Source: an uncultured Gemmatimonadota bacterium
GTDB taxonomy: Bacteria > Gemmatimonadota > Gemmatimonadetes > Gemmatimonadales > Gemmatimonadaceae
Direction of reading: 5' to 3'
DNA length: 64,000 nt
Assembly: GCA_902825965.1 (NCBI GenBank)
Contig: CADEDA010000005.1
Coordinates: 65,409 to 129,408 of the forward strand
Shown: positions 1 through 8,002 of the stretch, piece after piece
Numbering within the stretch: position 1 is the stretch's first letter
Layout: each line of letters begins with the position of its first letter
Made by a program: the position numbers and the translations under genes
The notes under the pieces: generated by a model
The model's database searches: none
What the model was told of the DNA's origin: nothing
The model's input: only the letters and a program-made list of their open reading frames with translations

Positions 1-1181
1 TGCTCGCGGGTGCTGAGCGAGTCGTTGGTGTGCGTGCCCTTGAGCTTCGCCACGCAGCCGATGTCGCCGGGGAACAGCCGCGCGACGTCGAGCCGTTCCT
101 TGCCCTGCGGCACCGCGAGGTGGGCGATCTTCTCCGGGACACCGCGCGTCGCGTTGAACACCTCCGCCCCGTTCTCCAGCACGCCGCTGAAGGTTCGGAA
201 GTACGAGACCTCGCCCACGTGCGTCTCGCTCGTCGTCTTGAACACCAGCGCCGTGAGCGGCGCGTCCGTCCGCGGGTGGATCTCCACCACCCGGTCGCCC
301 TCGGCGCCCTTGAGCGCGTGGATCTCCTCCATCTCGTACGCACTGGGCATCAGCTGGACGAGCAGGTCGAGCAGCGTCCGCACGCCCCAGGTGAGCTGCG
401 ACGAGCAGGCCAGCAGCGGGAACAGCTCGGCGCGCTTCATCGCTTCCTTCATCGCGCGCATCTCGTCGTCGCCCGGGATCTCCTCGCCCGCGAAGAACCG
501 CTCCAGCAGCGCGTCGTCGGTGGAGGCCACCGCCTCCACCAGCTCGGCGTGGTACCGCTCGAACCGCGCGCGCTCGGACTCGGGGATCGGCCCTTCCTCG
601 AACTCGCCGGCTTTGGTCCCGGGCTTGAAGAGGTGGGCCTTCTTGGTGAAGAGGTTGATCACGCCGCGGAACTGCGCGCCTGCGCCGATCGGGATCTCCA
701 CCGGCACGACCTTCGTGGTGAGCTTTGCCTTGATCGCCGCGTAGGCGGCGTCGAAGTCGGCGTGCTCCTTGTCCATCATCGCGACCACGAAGAGCACCGG
801 GTCCTGCCGCTTGATCGCTTCGCGGAACATCCGCTCGGTGCCGACCTCCACCCCTCCCGTGGCGCCGACGGTGACCAGTGCACCGTCGGCCGCGACGAGC
901 CCGGCGATCGCGTCGCCGGCGAAGTCCGCATAGCCGGGGGTATCGAGGAGGTTGAGCTTGGTGTCCCGCCATTCGGCGTGGGCGACGCCGAGGGAGATGG
1001 AATAGCCGTGGGCGGTCTCCTCAGGCGACGTGTCGGTCAACGTCGTCCCGTCCTTTATCGAGCCATGGCGTCGAGACGCCCCAGAAACGAAAGCGAGCGC
1101 GTCGACCAGTGTGGTCTTCCCGCTCGCTCCATGGCCCACCACCGCGATGTTCCGGATCGCCTCGCTCTTGTACTCCCGCAT
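1..1181 (-). CDS. EF-G-like translational GTPase, N-terminal part (3' end lies outside the window)
   Basis: The first ~393 codons of an elongation-factor-G-type GTPase are present; the gene leaves the window at base 1. It starts at ATG 1181, with a GGAGGAG ribosome site a few bases upstream. The P-loop reads GHGASGKTT near residues 17-25 and switch II reads DTPGYADF, followed later by an NxxD-type MMDKEHAD motif and a domain II region. Both signature loops differ from canonical EF-G (GHIDAGKTT, DTPGHVDF) and resemble EF-G-2/EF-G-like paralogs. The His of the DTPGH motif, which is catalytic in canonical factors, is Tyr here. It is therefore more likely an accessory translation or ribosome-associated GTPase than the only translocase. 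Whether a canonical fusA exists elsewhere cannot be seen. Confidence 0.88.
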   Translation of the reverse strand, partial: MREYKSEAIRNIAVVGHGASGKTTLVDALAFVSGASRRHGSIKDGTTLTDTSPEETAHGYSISLGVAHAEWRDTKLNLLDTPGYADFAGDAIAGLVAADGALVTVGATGGVEVGTERMFREAIKRQDPVLFVVAMMDKEHADFDAAYAAIKAKLTTKVVPVEIPIGAGAQFRGVINLFTKKAHLFKPGTKAGEFEEGPIPESERARFERYHAELVEAVASTDDALLERFFAGEEIPGDDEMRAMKEAMKRAELFPLLACSSQLTWGVRTLLDLLVQLMPSAYEMEEIHALKGAEGDRVVEIHPRTDAPLTALVFKTTSETHVGEVSYFRTFSGVLENGAEVFNATRGVPEKIAHLAVPQGKERLDVARLFPGDIGCVAKLKGTHTNDSLSTRE

Positions 1182-1257
1182 GGGACACACTCCTCCGGCC
1201 TCCGGCCGGCGTCACTGGGGAGTACAGGTTGGCGACGGGACTCAGGAGCGACAAGAA

Positions 1258-1291
1258 GGGGGAAGCCGCAACATGTGTGCGGTCTTCCCCC
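1258..1291 (-). terminator. Hairpin terminator between an unknown gene and the EF-G-like gene
   Basis: A GGGGGAAG/CCGCA stem pairs with TGCGG/CTTCCCCC across a short loop. It lies just downstream of the leftward gene ending at 1355. Read on the minus strand it is followed by a T-rich TTCTTGT stretch, which fits intrinsic termination before the EF-G-like gene. Confidence 0.6.
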
Positions 1292-1354
1292 TCTTGGGTT
1301 CGCGCCAGTGCGCGAACAGCGGTCGCACGCCCAGGCGTGCTCCCCGCGGTCCTG

Positions 1355-1906
1355 CTACTCCTCGTCGAAGTCCCCGCCGTCGGCTTCGCGCATCGCCGTC
1401 AGCGTGTCCGAGCCGCGGGCGGGTCCCGCCACCGCGAGCTGGAAGCTGAGCGCACGGCGCGTGCCCTCGGGCCACTCCGGCATCAGCAGTCCGGCCAGCA
1501 AGCGACGGATCGCCTGGCCGCCCTCGGCCAGCAGGTCGCCCGCCGTCTCCTTGAGCACCGTCAGCGGGATCACCAGGTCCTGCCGGATGAGCTCGCCGGT
1601 GCGACGATCCGTCCAGGCCGCATCCCCGACGGCGCCGGTGGTCTCGGTCACGTGCAGCTCCCGCAGCGCGTTGGGCCCGTGTGCCGAGCGGCGGGACTCG
1701 ACGGCGGCGGCGAGGGCGAGGGCGAGTGACTCCGGCGTGGGCATGCCGTAGAGCGTCACGACGTCGCGCGACGGCGACTCGAGCGTCTCGGGCGACGCCA
1801 CCGAACTCACCCGCGCGATCGACGGGGATCCCCCCGCCTGCTCCCACTCCACCATCACGTCCATCATCGTCCCGCCCATCCTTCGGTTCAGTGAATCGTG
1901 CGACAT
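1355..1906 (-). CDS. Acidic protein of unknown function
   Basis: I do not recognise a family. The longest form is 183 residues starting at ATG 1906. An internal Met-Met pair (about residues 14-15), preceded by AAGGA at a reasonable distance, may be the true start. The protein is soluble, with no membrane segment, and ends in an acidic DGGDFDEE tail. A central stretch (RRTGELIRQDLVIPLTVLKETAG) looks like a well-packed amphipathic domain. It is followed by a strong hairpin terminator and sits upstream of, and in line with, the EF-G-like gene. The acidic C-terminus and normal codon use argue for a real gene. Confidence 0.6.
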   Translation of the reverse strand: MSHDSLNRRMGGTMMDVMVEWEQAGGSPSIARVSSVASPETLESPSRDVVTLYGMPTPESLALALAAAVESRRSAHGPNALRELHVTETTGAVGDAAWTDRRTGELIRQDLVIPLTVLKETAGDLLAEGGQAIRRLLAGLLMPEWPEGTRRALSFQLAVAGPARGSDTLTAMREADGGDFDEE

Positions 1907-2076
1907 CCGTCTTCGACCGTTCTACCTCTACTCGTTGAACAGTGTCACAACAGTTGGCGGCGAGCAGCAGGTCGTCGACAAGTGTTTCATCGTCGTGACC
2001 GTCGGATGATGGAGCTCACACCCGCCCGACGACCTGCCCTCACCATAGATGCGCGATCCGGCTTAACCTTTCCGCG

Positions 2077-3897
2077 ATGCGGTCGTCGTTCAGGCATATG
2101 CGCCCTTCCCGCCTCGCCCTCCTCACGGCCTTCGGCCTCAGCGCCAGCTGCGGTGGCACACCGCGCGTCGCGCCAGAGCCGATGGCGACGATGTCTCCTT
2201 CGAGTATCGGTCCCGGCGTCCGCGAACAGACTGCCGACGAACAAGTCGCGCAGGTCCTCAGCCGCCTGACCTTCGGCGCACGCCCCGGCGATGTCGCTCG
2301 CGTGCGGGCGATGGGCGTCGATGCCTTCATCGCCCAACAACTGCAACCCGAGCGGATCGCCGACGCACGTCTCGAGGGCTGGATCGACCAGTTCGAGACG
2401 CTCGGCCTCAGCTACCGGGAGTTGCAAAAGTTGTACCCACGCCCCGCCGAGGCCCTGCAGCGGCTCAATCCGGAGAACCGTAACTCGTTGACTGCCAAGG
2501 ACTCCGCCGAGCTGCGAAAGACCGTCGAGGGCTACCGCAAGGTCACCACAGAGGTGATGGCCGCGCGCATCGGACGGGCGCTCATCACGGAGCGCCAGCT
2601 CGACGAAGTGATGACCGATTTCTGGCTGAATCACTTCTCGGTGTTCCAAGGCAAAGCGGTCCCGATGCGCTACACGATCGCCGAATACGAGAACCGCACC
2701 ATCCGCCCGCGTGCGCTCGGCAAGTTCCGCGATCTGCTCGGCGCCGTGGCCAAGAGTCCGGCGATGCTCTTCTATCTCGACAACTGGCAGAGCGCCGCCG
2801 ACAGCGGGCGTCCCCGCACCGAGACACCGCGCCTGGCGAACCAGCGCAATCGCGGCCTGAACGAGAACTACGGGCGCGAACTGCTCGAGCTCCACACCCT
2901 CGGCGTGGACGGCGGGTACACGCAACAGGATGTGATCAACGTCGCACGCGCGCTCACCGGGTGGACCTTCCTGCCCCAGGCCCCGAATCCGCAGCAGCTG
3001 CGGCAGCTGGCCGCCGGCGCGGACCGGCCGGCGGGACGCGCGGCCGGGCGCGGGCTGCGCGGAGCGCGCGCGCAGCAGCGCGCCGAGCAGGCCATCGCCG
3101 CGCGGATCCCCGAGCCCGGCGTCTTCTATTTCAATCCGGCCGTGCACGACGCCGGCGAGAAGCAGGTGCTCGGCCAGAGCCTGCGCGCCGGCCGTGGCAT
3201 CGAGGACGGCGAGCAGGTGCTGGACATCGTCGCGCGGCATCCCGCCACCGCCCGGCACATCGCGTTCAAACTGTGCCGACGCTTCGTGAGCGATGCGCCG
3301 CCGGAGGACCTCGTCGACCGCGCGGCGGCCGTCTTCACGCGCACCGACGGCGACATCCGTGAAGTCGTGCGGACGATCATCACGAGTCCCGAGTTCTTCT
3401 CGTCGCGTGCGTTCCGCGCCAAGCTCAAGACGCCGTTCGAGGTGGTGGTGAGCGCATTGCGCGCCCTCGATGCCGCCCCCGATCGCAGCCAACGCACCGC
3501 GCAGGCCGTCGCGCAGCTCGGGCAGCCGATCTACGGCCGCCAGACGCCGGACGGCTGGCCCGATGTGGCGGACGAGTGGATGGGCGCGTCGGCCATCCTC
3601 AATCGCATCAACTTCGGGCTGGCGGTCGGTGCGAACCGGCTGCCGGGCGCCCGCGCGACCGCCTTTCCCGGTGCCGACGCCCTGCGCTCGGCCAGCCGCG
3701 AAGCCCAGGTCGATGGCGTGATCGCGGCCTTCCTCGGCGGACGCGTGTCGCCCGAGACCCGCGAGATCCTCCTCACCGGCAGGAACCCGCTGCAGCGCGG
3801 CAGCCCCACCGACGGCGAGCGCGAGATCCCGCCGCTCCAGGGACTCGCCCAACTCGTGGGACTCGCGATCGGGTCACCCGAGTTCCAGCGTCGCTGA
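2077..3897 (+). CDS. DUF1800 family lipoprotein
   Basis: A 606-residue DUF1800 protein. The second Met (base 2098) gives a cleaner lipoprotein signal, with a hydrophobic run ending LSASC and the Cys about 18 residues from that start, so 2098 is my preferred start. Family hallmarks are visible: a DFWLNHF motif in the first third, LLGAVAKSPAMLFYLDN, and NENYGRELLELHTLG before a YTQQDV segment. A Pro/Gly/Arg-rich low-complexity insert lies in the middle (about residues 310-340). DUF1800 and DUF1501 genes are widely found side by side, as here (next gene 27 bases downstream), and the pair is presumed to act in the envelope. Its biochemical role is unknown. Confidence 0.9.
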   Translation: MRSSFRHMRPSRLALLTAFGLSASCGGTPRVAPEPMATMSPSSIGPGVREQTADEQVAQVLSRLTFGARPGDVARVRAMGVDAFIAQQLQPERIADARLEGWIDQFETLGLSYRELQKLYPRPAEALQRLNPENRNSLTAKDSAELRKTVEGYRKVTTEVMAARIGRALITERQLDEVMTDFWLNHFSVFQGKAVPMRYTIAEYENRTIRPRALGKFRDLLGAVAKSPAMLFYLDNWQSAADSGRPRTETPRLANQRNRGLNENYGRELLELHTLGVDGGYTQQDVINVARALTGWTFLPQAPNPQQLRQLAAGADRPAGRAAGRGLRGARAQQRAEQAIAARIPEPGVFYFNPAVHDAGEKQVLGQSLRAGRGIEDGEQVLDIVARHPATARHIAFKLCRRFVSDAPPEDLVDRAAAVFTRTDGDIREVVRTIITSPEFFSSRAFRAKLKTPFEVVVSALRALDAAPDRSQRTAQAVAQLGQPIYGRQTPDGWPDVADEWMGASAILNRINFGLAVGANRLPGARATAFPGADALRSASREAQVDGVIAAFLGGRVSPETREILLTGRNPLQRGSPTDGEREIPPLQGLAQLVGLAIGSPEFQRR

Positions 3898-3924
3898 CCT
3901 CCGCCCTCCTCCTTCGCCTCCCTC

Positions 3925-5202
3925 ATGTCCAGCCGCCGCACGTTCATCCGCTCGGGCGCCCTCGCGTTGGTGACCATGGGCCTCTCCCCGTCCTTCCTGC
4001 GCCGCGCCGTCTACGGGCTCGAGTTGCCCAAGGCCGCCAAGGGCAAGGTGCTGATCTGCCTCTTCCAGCGCGGGGCGGCGGACGCACTCAATGTGCTCGT
4101 GCCGCACGGGGACGCCGAGTACTATCGCCTGCGCCCGAACATCGGGATCGCGCGTCCGGCACGGAGCGCGGGGGCGGCGGGGGCCATCGACCTCGACGGG
4201 TTCTTCGGCCTGCACCCCGCGCTGTCGCCGCTCAAGCCGCTGTGGGACCGCGGCATGCTCGCACCGATCCACGCCGTCGGCAGTCCGAGCGCCACGCGTT
4301 CGCACTTCGATGCGCAGGACTACATGGAGAGCGGGACCCCGGACAACAAGGGCACGCGCGACGGCTGGCTGAATCGCTATCTCGCGACCTGCGGGACCTG
4401 CGAGGCCGGTGCGGCCGCACCGACGGGTGCGGCCGCGGCCACGCCGTTCCGTGCCGTGGCGATGTCGGCACAGACACCACGGATCCTGCAGGGGCCGGCG
4501 CCGGCCGTCGCGATGACGTCGATCGATGCGTTCACCGTGCGCAGTGCCGGTGGCGTGAGCGACCGGCTCGAGGCGCTGTACCGCACCGGCTCCGCGGACC
4601 TCGTGCACGCGACGGGCGCCGAGACCTTCGATGCCGTGAAGCGGCTGCGCGAGGCCGATCCGCAACGCTACGCGCCGGCCAATGGCGCGGAGTATCCGCG
4701 CAGCGAGTTCGGGCAGCGACTGCGCCAGATCGCGCAGCTGGTGAAGGCGGACGTCGGCCTGGAGATCGCGTTCGCCGATGTCGGCGGCTGGGACACGCAC
4801 ATCAACCAGGGCGCGGCCACCGGGCAATTGGCGAACCGACTCACGGACTTCGGCGCGGCGATCGCGGCGCTGGTGACCGACCTCGGCGACCGCATGGATG
4901 ACGTGGTGATCCTGACCATGTCGGAGTTCGGCCGGATGGCGCGGCAGAACGGCAACGGGGGCACCGACCACGGCCATGCAGGATCGATGTTCGTGATCGG
5001 CGGTCGCGTGCAGGGGCAGCGCGTACACGGCCGCTGGCCCGGCCTCGCGCGGGAGCAGTTGTACGAAGGCCGCGACCTCGCGCTCACCACGGACTTCCGC
5101 AGCGTCTTCCACGAGGTTGCGACGCGACATCTCGGGGCACGAGACGTCGACGTGCTGTTCCCCGGATTCACGTCCGCCGCCGCGGTAGGTGTATTGGGTT
5201 AG
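3925..5202 (+). CDS. DUF1501 family protein, TAT-exported
   Basis: A 425-residue DUF1501 protein (sulfatase/alkaline-phosphatase-like fold in some descriptions of the family). The N-terminus SSRRTFIRSGALALV is a twin-arginine signal followed by a hydrophobic stretch, so it is probably exported folded. Conserved segments include GGWDTHINQG, LTMSEFGRMARQNGNGGTDHGHAGSMFVIGG and the C-terminal DFRSVFHEV. The His/Asp-rich TDHGHAG segment looks like a metal site. It follows the DUF1800 gene with a short gap and is almost certainly co-transcribed with it. No substrate can be inferred. Confidence 0.9.
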   Translation: MSSRRTFIRSGALALVTMGLSPSFLRRAVYGLELPKAAKGKVLICLFQRGAADALNVLVPHGDAEYYRLRPNIGIARPARSAGAAGAIDLDGFFGLHPALSPLKPLWDRGMLAPIHAVGSPSATRSHFDAQDYMESGTPDNKGTRDGWLNRYLATCGTCEAGAAAPTGAAAATPFRAVAMSAQTPRILQGPAPAVAMTSIDAFTVRSAGGVSDRLEALYRTGSADLVHATGAETFDAVKRLREADPQRYAPANGAEYPRSEFGQRLRQIAQLVKADVGLEIAFADVGGWDTHINQGAATGQLANRLTDFGAAIAALVTDLGDRMDDVVILTMSEFGRMARQNGNGGTDHGHAGSMFVIGGRVQGQRVHGRWPGLAREQLYEGRDLALTTDFRSVFHEVATRHLGARDVDVLFPGFTSAAAVGVLG

Positions 5203-5243
5203 CGGTACGGTGTGATATCGACGACTGCGTCGTCGATGCGCCG

Positions 5244-6371
5244 GTGATTATGCTTCCGGCGATGTCCCCCCGTGCTCCCGTCCGGATCTCGCGACGCCTG
5301 CTGTGCCCGCGGCGCCCGCTGCCGCTGCGCCCGCTGCCGCTGCGCCCGCTGCCGCTGCGGCGCCTGCCGCGTGTGCTACGTGCAGCTGTGCTCGTCGCGG
5401 GTTGTGCCGGCGCGCCGGTGCTGGCGCAGGGTCAAACGCGTGCAGGCAGCAGTGCAGGCACCAGTGCCAGCTCCAAGACCAGCCCCCAGACGGCGGCAGC
5501 GGGTACAGCGACGGCGCCGCGCGCGCCGAACCGCATGGGCGTGATCCCTGTGCTCGAGTATCACCTGATCGGGGAACGCGAGAGCCGGTGGTCGCGCCAC
5601 TGGCAGCGGTTCGCAAAGGACTTGGAACTCCTGCACGCGCGCGGCTACCGACCGATCACCGTGCGGCAACTCGTGCGCAAGCAGGTTGACGTGGGCGCCG
5701 GGCTCTCCCCGGTGGTGATCACGTTCGATGACGCGTCGCCGGGGCAGTTCCGCTACGTGCAGCGCGGCGACTCCCTGGTGGTGGACCCGACGTCGGCGGT
5801 GGGTGTCTGGGAGGCGTTCGCGGCCAAGCATCCGGAGTGGCGTGGGCGCGGCGTGTTCTGCGTGCTTCCCGGTGCGAGCGAGGGACATGCCTTCTTCGGC
5901 GACAAGGGCATCCAGGGGCAGCAGACGTCGTGGCGGCACCGGAAGATCGCGCATCTGGTGAAGACGGGACACGAGATCTGCAATCACACGCTCTGGCACG
6001 CGAACCTGTCGAGGATGAGCGACGCTGTGGTGCAGGAACAGATCGCTCGGGCACAGCTGGCGGTGGATTCGGCGGTGGGCGGTTACCCGGTGCGCACGAT
6101 GGCGCTTCCGTTGGGCATGTGGCCGAAGAACCGGTCGCTGCTCACCGCCGGCTCATGGCGCGACGCGAAATCCGGGAAAGAGCATCGTTATAGTATTGAT
6201 GCTGTCCTTATGGTGGCTGGTGGACCGTCGAAGAGTCCATTCGATCCAGAGTTCAATCCGCTCAAGATTCCGCGAGTCCAGGTCTTCGGCAACGAGCTGG
6301 AGTCATTGCTCGATCAACTAGACCGTCGGGGCTTGCGTTTCGTGTCTCATGGCACAAGTTCTGCCAAGTAA
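5244..6371 (+). CDS. Exported polysaccharide deacetylase (NodB domain, CE4)
   Basis: A 375-residue protein with a NodB/CE4 domain from about residue 97 to the end. The metal-binding motifs are TFDD (about residues 160-163) and NHTLWH (His 248 and 252), as expected for de-N-acetylation of a cell-wall or capsular glycan. The N-terminus carries an Arg/Pro/Leu repeat (RPLPL three times, from three 15-base repeats) before a hydrophobic stretch ending at ALAQ-type residues (VLAQG), so the exact start among the GTG and two nearby ATG codons is uncertain. An Ala/Ser/Thr-rich linker precedes the domain. The last ~190 bases are less G+C-rich than their surroundings. It probably acts in the periplasm or at the cell surface. 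Confidence 0.85.
   Translation: MIMLPAMSPRAPVRISRRLLCPRRPLPLRPLPLRPLPLRRLPRVLRAAVLVAGCAGAPVLAQGQTRAGSSAGTSASSKTSPQTAAAGTATAPRAPNRMGVIPVLEYHLIGERESRWSRHWQRFAKDLELLHARGYRPITVRQLVRKQVDVGAGLSPVVITFDDASPGQFRYVQRGDSLVVDPTSAVGVWEAFAAKHPEWRGRGVFCVLPGASEGHAFFGDKGIQGQQTSWRHRKIAHLVKTGHEICNHTLWHANLSRMSDAVVQEQIARAQLAVDSAVGGYPVRTMALPLGMWPKNRSLLTAGSWRDAKSGKEHRYSIDAVLMVAGGPSKSPFDPEFNPLKIPRVQVFGNELESLLDQLDRRGLRFVSHGTSSAK
5313..5357 (+). repeat. Three in-frame 15-base repeats
   Basis: The unit CGCCCGCTGCCGCTG occurs three times in tandem inside the signal-peptide region of the deacetylase gene. Because 15 is a multiple of three, gain or loss of a copy would keep the reading frame and change only the length of the basic N-terminal region. 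Confidence 0.8.
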
Positions 6372-6455
6372 GGGTCGAATAGTGTCAGCTTGTAACGTGA
6401 AACGTTGTCTTGTGCGTCTTGGCTGACGAGGCTGCTGGGAACTGAAGGAGACTGA

Positions 6456-7724
6456 ATGCCGATCCGCCGTCCACGTGGTCCAAAGCCCGTCCTGCGTCAC
6501 CTGGCCTTCCTGGAGCTCATGGCTTCGGCGGAGGAAGGCAGCGCGTTGTATCAGGGTTCGCATGCCTCGCTGCTCACGCTTCGCCTACTCGACCATTGGG
6601 TTGCGTTGGGGTCGGAGCTCGCCGACGTCGCGGCGACGGCGCATCGGGCCGCGCGCGAGGCCGTGACCGCGATCAGCCAGGACGTCGAGTGGCGCAGCGG
6701 TCTGGCGTCGGTGGTCGATGCGATCGAGGCGATCCAGGAGCCGGATCCGCAGCCGGTGCTGCCGCGCGTCTACGCGTTGGCGATGCTGCTGGAGCAGCGC
6801 GGCCTGCTGGCCGCCGCGGGTGACGTGTATGCGACCGTCGCGCGCTACGTGGATTCCGCCGCGCATCTCGACCTCGCCTACGACGCGCACATGCGCCATG
6901 GCTACTGCCTGCGCCACGCGGGCGAGTTCGACTGGGCGGATCAGGCGTACGCGAACGCCGGCATGCTCGCCGCGCGCGACCGTGATCGGGTGCGCGTGGT
7001 GCTCTCGCGCCTGGGTCGTGCGAAGGTGGTCTGGGACCGCGGCAACCTGCCGGCGGCGGACGCCGCGATCCACGAGCTGCTGACCGAGGCCGAGACGCTC
7101 GATTCCGCCGCCACGACGGCGCTGATCCTGCACGACCGGGCCGGCCTCGCGTGGCTGCGCAACGACCGGACGAGCGCCATCCGCTGGGTGTTCGAGGCCT
7201 TCAACCGATCGCCCGACGAGTACGACCGCGAACGTATGCTCGGCGACCTGGCCGGCTTCCTCGGCGCGATCGGTGCGTACGCGCCGGCCAAGACCGCGCT
7301 CCGGCTGCTCGAGGTCCGAGCACGGACCGCCGGGGGTCGCTGGAGTGCGCGCATCAACTTGATGGAGATCGCGTACCGCATGAAGAACACGGTCGCATTC
7401 GAGTCCTACCGTCGCGAGCTGGCGCAGGAACCGCTGCCGCCGGCCGTGCGGGCGAACCTGCTGCTGGAGATCGGGCGCGGGCTCATCGAGTTCGAGTCCT
7501 ACGCAGACGCGCGAACCGCGCTGCTGGAAGCAGCGCGGTTCGCGTCCACGAACGGGTTCAACCAGAACTCCTTCAAGGCTGAGGCCGAGCTCGAGCGACT
7601 GGATCGTCTCGAGAAGGGTCAGCGGACCGAGGAGACCACGCGTACCGCTCCGGCCGAGGTCCCGGCCGACATCGATGCGATCCTCAACGAACTGCTGAGC
7701 CGCGCGATGGCGGAAGCGAGCTGA
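6456..7724 (+). CDS. TPR-type helical repeat protein of unknown function
   Basis: A 422-residue, probably all-helical cytoplasmic protein starting at ATG 6456 behind a good AAGGAG site. From about residue 95 onward it shows repeated TPR-like helix pairs, e.g. LDLAYDAHMRHGYCLRHAGEFDWADQAY and the GLIEFESYADARTALLEAARFAS segment near the C-terminus. No DNA-binding domain, signal peptide or membrane segment is evident. Downstream and convergent lies a 39-residue secreted peptide gene, then an AraC-type regulator. A TPR protein beside a small exported peptide and a regulator recalls peptide-sensing (Rap/Phr-like) logic, but no sequence feature here proves peptide binding. Confidence 0.75.
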   Translation: MPIRRPRGPKPVLRHLAFLELMASAEEGSALYQGSHASLLTLRLLDHWVALGSELADVAATAHRAAREAVTAISQDVEWRSGLASVVDAIEAIQEPDPQPVLPRVYALAMLLEQRGLLAAAGDVYATVARYVDSAAHLDLAYDAHMRHGYCLRHAGEFDWADQAYANAGMLAARDRDRVRVVLSRLGRAKVVWDRGNLPAADAAIHELLTEAETLDSAATTALILHDRAGLAWLRNDRTSAIRWVFEAFNRSPDEYDRERMLGDLAGFLGAIGAYAPAKTALRLLEVRARTAGGRWSARINLMEIAYRMKNTVAFESYRRELAQEPLPPAVRANLLLEIGRGLIEFESYADARTALLEAARFASTNGFNQNSFKAEAELERLDRLEKGQRTEETTRTAPAEVPADIDAILNELLSRAMAEAS

Positions 7725-7745
7725 GGACCGGCGGGAGCTCCGACC

Positions 7746-7865
7746 TCAGATCTTGGAGACCTGGATGTCCTGCGACGGGGCCGGGCCGGTCGGGTTGGTG
7801 CAGGCAGCGGTCGACAGCACAGCGAAGGTCAGGACGAGGGCGAAGACGAGGCGGGCGTTGCGCAT
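7746..7865 (-). CDS. 39-residue secreted or lipid-anchored peptide
   Basis: Starts at ATG 7865 with GGAG about a dozen bases upstream and ends at TGA 7746-7748. The product MRNARLVFALVLTFAVLSTAAC followed by a 17-residue polar tail rich in Pro/Thr/Gln is nearly all signal peptide: two Arg, a 14-residue hydrophobic core and Ser-Thr-Ala-Ala-Cys. The Cys suggests a lipobox, though position -3 is Thr rather than Leu/Val, so signal peptidase I cleavage is also possible. It is divergent from the AraC-type gene and shares with it an AT-rich region containing a direct repeat. A role as a secreted signal or small lipoprotein is inference. A length of 39 residues makes a chance ORF possible, but the textbook signal layout and position support it. 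Confidence 0.6.
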   Translation of the reverse strand: MRNARLVFALVLTFAVLSTAACTNPTGPAPSQDIQVSKI

Positions 7866-7934
7866 TGGGTAGTGCTCCGGGTGAGTGGTCAGGGGTGGTG
7901 TCAGCAAGCTAGGCGCGGTCTGCGTAGCGATAAG

Positions 7935-7969
7935 TCCGTATTTGCGTCTCTATATTCCGTATTTGTGTC
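7935..7969 (+). promoter_or_regulatory. Direct-repeat operator candidate upstream of the AraC-type gene
   Basis: Two near-identical 14-base copies, TCCGTATTTGCGTC (7935-7948) and TCCGTATTTGTGTC (7956-7969), are 21 bases apart, i.e. two helical turns on the same face. This is the typical layout of AraC/XylS-family operators. The repeats flank TATATT (7951-7956), a good -10 candidate, in the only AT-rich stretch nearby. They lie between the small peptide gene (leftward) and the AraC-type regulator gene (rightward), so they could control one or both. Confidence 0.6.
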
Positions 7970-8002
7970 AGGTGTCATTCTTTTAGCCACGAGATCGCGT
8001 CG

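Noticed and set aside
30-1751. Long plus-strand reading frame opposite the EF-G-like gene
   Set aside because: It is antisense to a clear GTPase gene on the minus strand and has the Arg/His/Ala-rich composition of a shadow frame in high-G+C DNA.
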